Assembly: GCF_003583985.1 (NCBI RefSeq)
Contig: NZ_QXML01000002.1
Span: 434,001 to 498,000, forward strand
Reading direction: 5' to 3'
DNA from: Algoriphagus lacus
GTDB lineage: Bacteria > Bacteroidota > Bacteroidia > Cytophagales > Cyclobacteriaceae
Length of the DNA: 64,000 bases
Numbering within the stretch: position 1 is the first letter of the stretch; every line of letters starts with the position of its first letter. The translations under genes were made by a program, and so were the position numbers. Positions 62,782 to 64,000 of this stretch are shown here, one piece after another. The notes below the pieces were generated by a model that was not told where the DNA came from, did not search any database, and saw only the letters and a program-made list of their open reading frames with translations.

Positions 62782-63626
62782 TCAGAAATACCCAACCTAT
62801 GCACATTCGTGAAGGAATCGTGCTGGGATCAGATAAGCCGGTACTTTTTTCAGGCCCTTGCGCAGTCGAGAGTTTTGATATTTGCCTCGAGATCGGGACA
62901 AAAGTCAAAGCTTGGGCAGATGAAAACGGATTTTCTTACGTCTTTAAAGCCTCTTTTGACAAAGCCAATCGTACTTCCTCAGGTTCTTTCCGAAGTATAG
63001 GAATGGACAAATCTTTGGAAGTACTTCAGCGCGTAGGGCAGGAGCTGAATGTCCCATTAGTGACTGATATTCATGAAAGCTATCAGGCGGCTGAAGTAGC
63101 CGAGGTCGTCGATGTGTTGCAAATCCCAGCCTTTTTATGTCGACAGACAGACTTACTTCTGGCGGCGGGAAATACCGGAAAGGCCGTAAAGATCAAAAGA
63201 GGACAGTTTATGGCCCCTGAGGACATGCAATATGCCGTAAAGAAAGTTCGGTCAACTGGAAATGAAAATGTCTGCCTAACCGAACGTGGTTTTTCGCTTG
63301 GCTACCACAATCTTGTGGTCGACATGAGGGGCCTTCCGATCATGCGTCAGTTTGCTCCTGTTGTATTTGACATAACACATTCTGTTCAGCAGCCAGGTGG
63401 ACAGGGAGGGAGTAGTGGAGGTCAGCGGGAATTTGCTCCGATATTGGCAAGAGCCGCGGCAGCGACTGGGATTGACGGGTTCTTTATTGAAACTCACCCT
63501 GAGCCGGCAAAAGCATTGAGTGATGGGCCCAATTTAATTCCGCTACACCGAATGGGGGATTTTCTCAGCATGCTCAAAGAGGCATGGACTTTGGGAAGGA
63601 AGTATCAGGATTTTCAGATTCAATAA
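62778..63626 (+). CDS. kdsA: 2-dehydro-3-deoxyphosphooctonate aldolase (Kdo-8-phosphate synthase)
   Basis: Joins PEP and arabinose 5-phosphate to make Kdo 8-phosphate for lipopolysaccharide. 282 aa with LFSGPCAVESFDICLEIG, KASFDKANRTSSGSFRS, the TDIHESYQAAEVAEVVD segment, LCRQTDLLLAAG and the FDITHSVQQPGG near the end. Normal length. Translated by overlap with kdsC; the third enzyme's substrate from arabinose-5-phosphate isomerase is not encoded here. Confidence 0.97.
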   Translation: MIRNTQPMHIREGIVLGSDKPVLFSGPCAVESFDICLEIGTKVKAWADENGFSYVFKASFDKANRTSSGSFRSIGMDKSLEVLQRVGQELNVPLVTDIHESYQAAEVAEVVDVLQIPAFLCRQTDLLLAAGNTGKAVKIKRGQFMAPEDMQYAVKKVRSTGNENVCLTERGFSLGYHNLVVDMRGLPIMRQFAPVVFDITHSVQQPGGQGGSSGGQREFAPILARAAAATGIDGFFIETHPEPAKALSDGPNLIPLHRMGDFLSMLKEAWTLGRKYQDFQIQ

Positions 63627-63636
63627 AAAATCAGTT

Positions 63637-64000
63637 ATGGGTAAGTTTACTTTTTTCACATTTTTAATAGTTTTTACCTCGCTTGGATTTGCCAGTGGCA
63701 AACCCTTTTTTGTCAACTCCACCTCTGAGCAACTTCGGACTATTCTTGAGCAGGACAATCCCGGTGAGAAAATTACTGTCCGGGAAATACCACTACAAAA
63801 TACCGAGCAAATCTATGTTTTTTACGATGGACGGAATTATGACGAGTCATGGTCTGAAAATGGAATTCTCACCGAACAGGCCTATGAACTCAGATTTGAA
63901 ATCAAGCAGGCGAAATTCGACGGGTTAAACCCTTCTGACTACCATATCGGGTTGATTGATGCGTTTTTCAAGACCTTTGAAGCCAATAAAAAAGCAGGGA
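63637..64000 (+). CDS. Secreted protein, partial (runs off the window)
   Basis: Starts at ATG 63637, 10 bp after kdsA, and is open to the end of the window (121 codons seen). A signal peptide is visible (FTFLIVFTSLGFASG). The rest reads as a hydrophilic domain with VFYDGRNYDESW and LTEQAYELRFEI. No family is recognised. It may belong to the kds operon. Confidence 0.7.
   Translation, partial: MGKFTFFTFLIVFTSLGFASGKPFFVNSTSEQLRTILEQDNPGEKITVREIPLQNTEQIYVFYDGRNYDESWSENGILTEQAYELRFEIKQAKFDGLNPSDYHIGLIDAFFKTFEANKKAG

Overview
The window looks like chromosomal DNA of a Bacteroidota bacterium, most likely order Cytophagales and close to Algoriphagus or another Cyclobacteriaceae (inference from content; no search was run). 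The reasons are a SusC/SusD pair, large VCBS/UnbV lipoproteins, DUF5683- and DUF6089-type proteins, no Shine-Dalgarno sequences, -7 boxes resembling TAnnTTTG, and the order parA-parB-DUF5683-dapB-lepB. I see no prophage, insertion sequence, integron or CRISPR array. Most of the window is compact housekeeping DNA with clear hairpin terminators between units.

Layout. 1-13.4 kb is a nutrient-uptake region: a LacI-type operator, susC, susD, a 1175-residue VCBS/UnbV lipoprotein, a creatininase-family protein facing left, then an exported glycosylasparaginase that overlaps cutC and is followed by a cytochrome c/VCBS lipoprotein. 13.5-17.6 kb holds a CBS protein, a SAM-I riboswitch controlling a homocysteine-forming enzyme (metZ type), and pth-rplY-prs. 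17.8-20.8 kb is one 1008-residue protein I do not recognise. 21-25.5 kb has an M14 peptidase, a dienelactone hydrolase, an EcsC-family protein and tRNA-Gln. 25.8-30.1 kb has a small helical protein, rpsF-rpsR-rplI, a coiled-coil membrane protein, two methyltransferases and apaG. 30.1-38.6 kb has ung, lepB, dapB, DUF5683, parB, parA, yidC and pyrG. 39-43.3 kb has two or three unrecognised genes, a CCA-adding enzyme and a TPR protein. 43.4-50 kb has a purple acid phosphatase, an S41 protease, an FtsE-like ATPase, a transaldolase-like aldolase, the SRP RNA and an M28 peptidase. 50-54.2 kb has a pentapeptide-repeat protein, a second, secreted creatininase, a lipoprotein and two Tat-type ferritin-like proteins. 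54.2-57.5 kb holds a GNAT, dinB, a self-cleaving S24 repressor and ogt. 57.5-64 kb has RidA, a GNAT, a universal stress protein, a DUF6089 barrel, a GNAT-nitrilase fusion overlapping kdsC-kdsA, and a truncated secreted protein.

The most interesting points are: (1) a set of intergenic inverted repeats between 50.6 and 57.5 kb in which different short cores (TTC/GAA, CAGT/ACTG, AGAC/AGTC, CAAT) recur every 7 nt; (2) a small DNA-damage module with a LexA-like repressor divergent from dinB, an inverted repeat between them, and ogt downstream; (3) the SAM-I riboswitch, which also corrects the metZ start; (4) a LacI-type operator in front of susC; (5) translational coupling of glycosylasparaginase with CutC; (6) the 1008-residue orphan.
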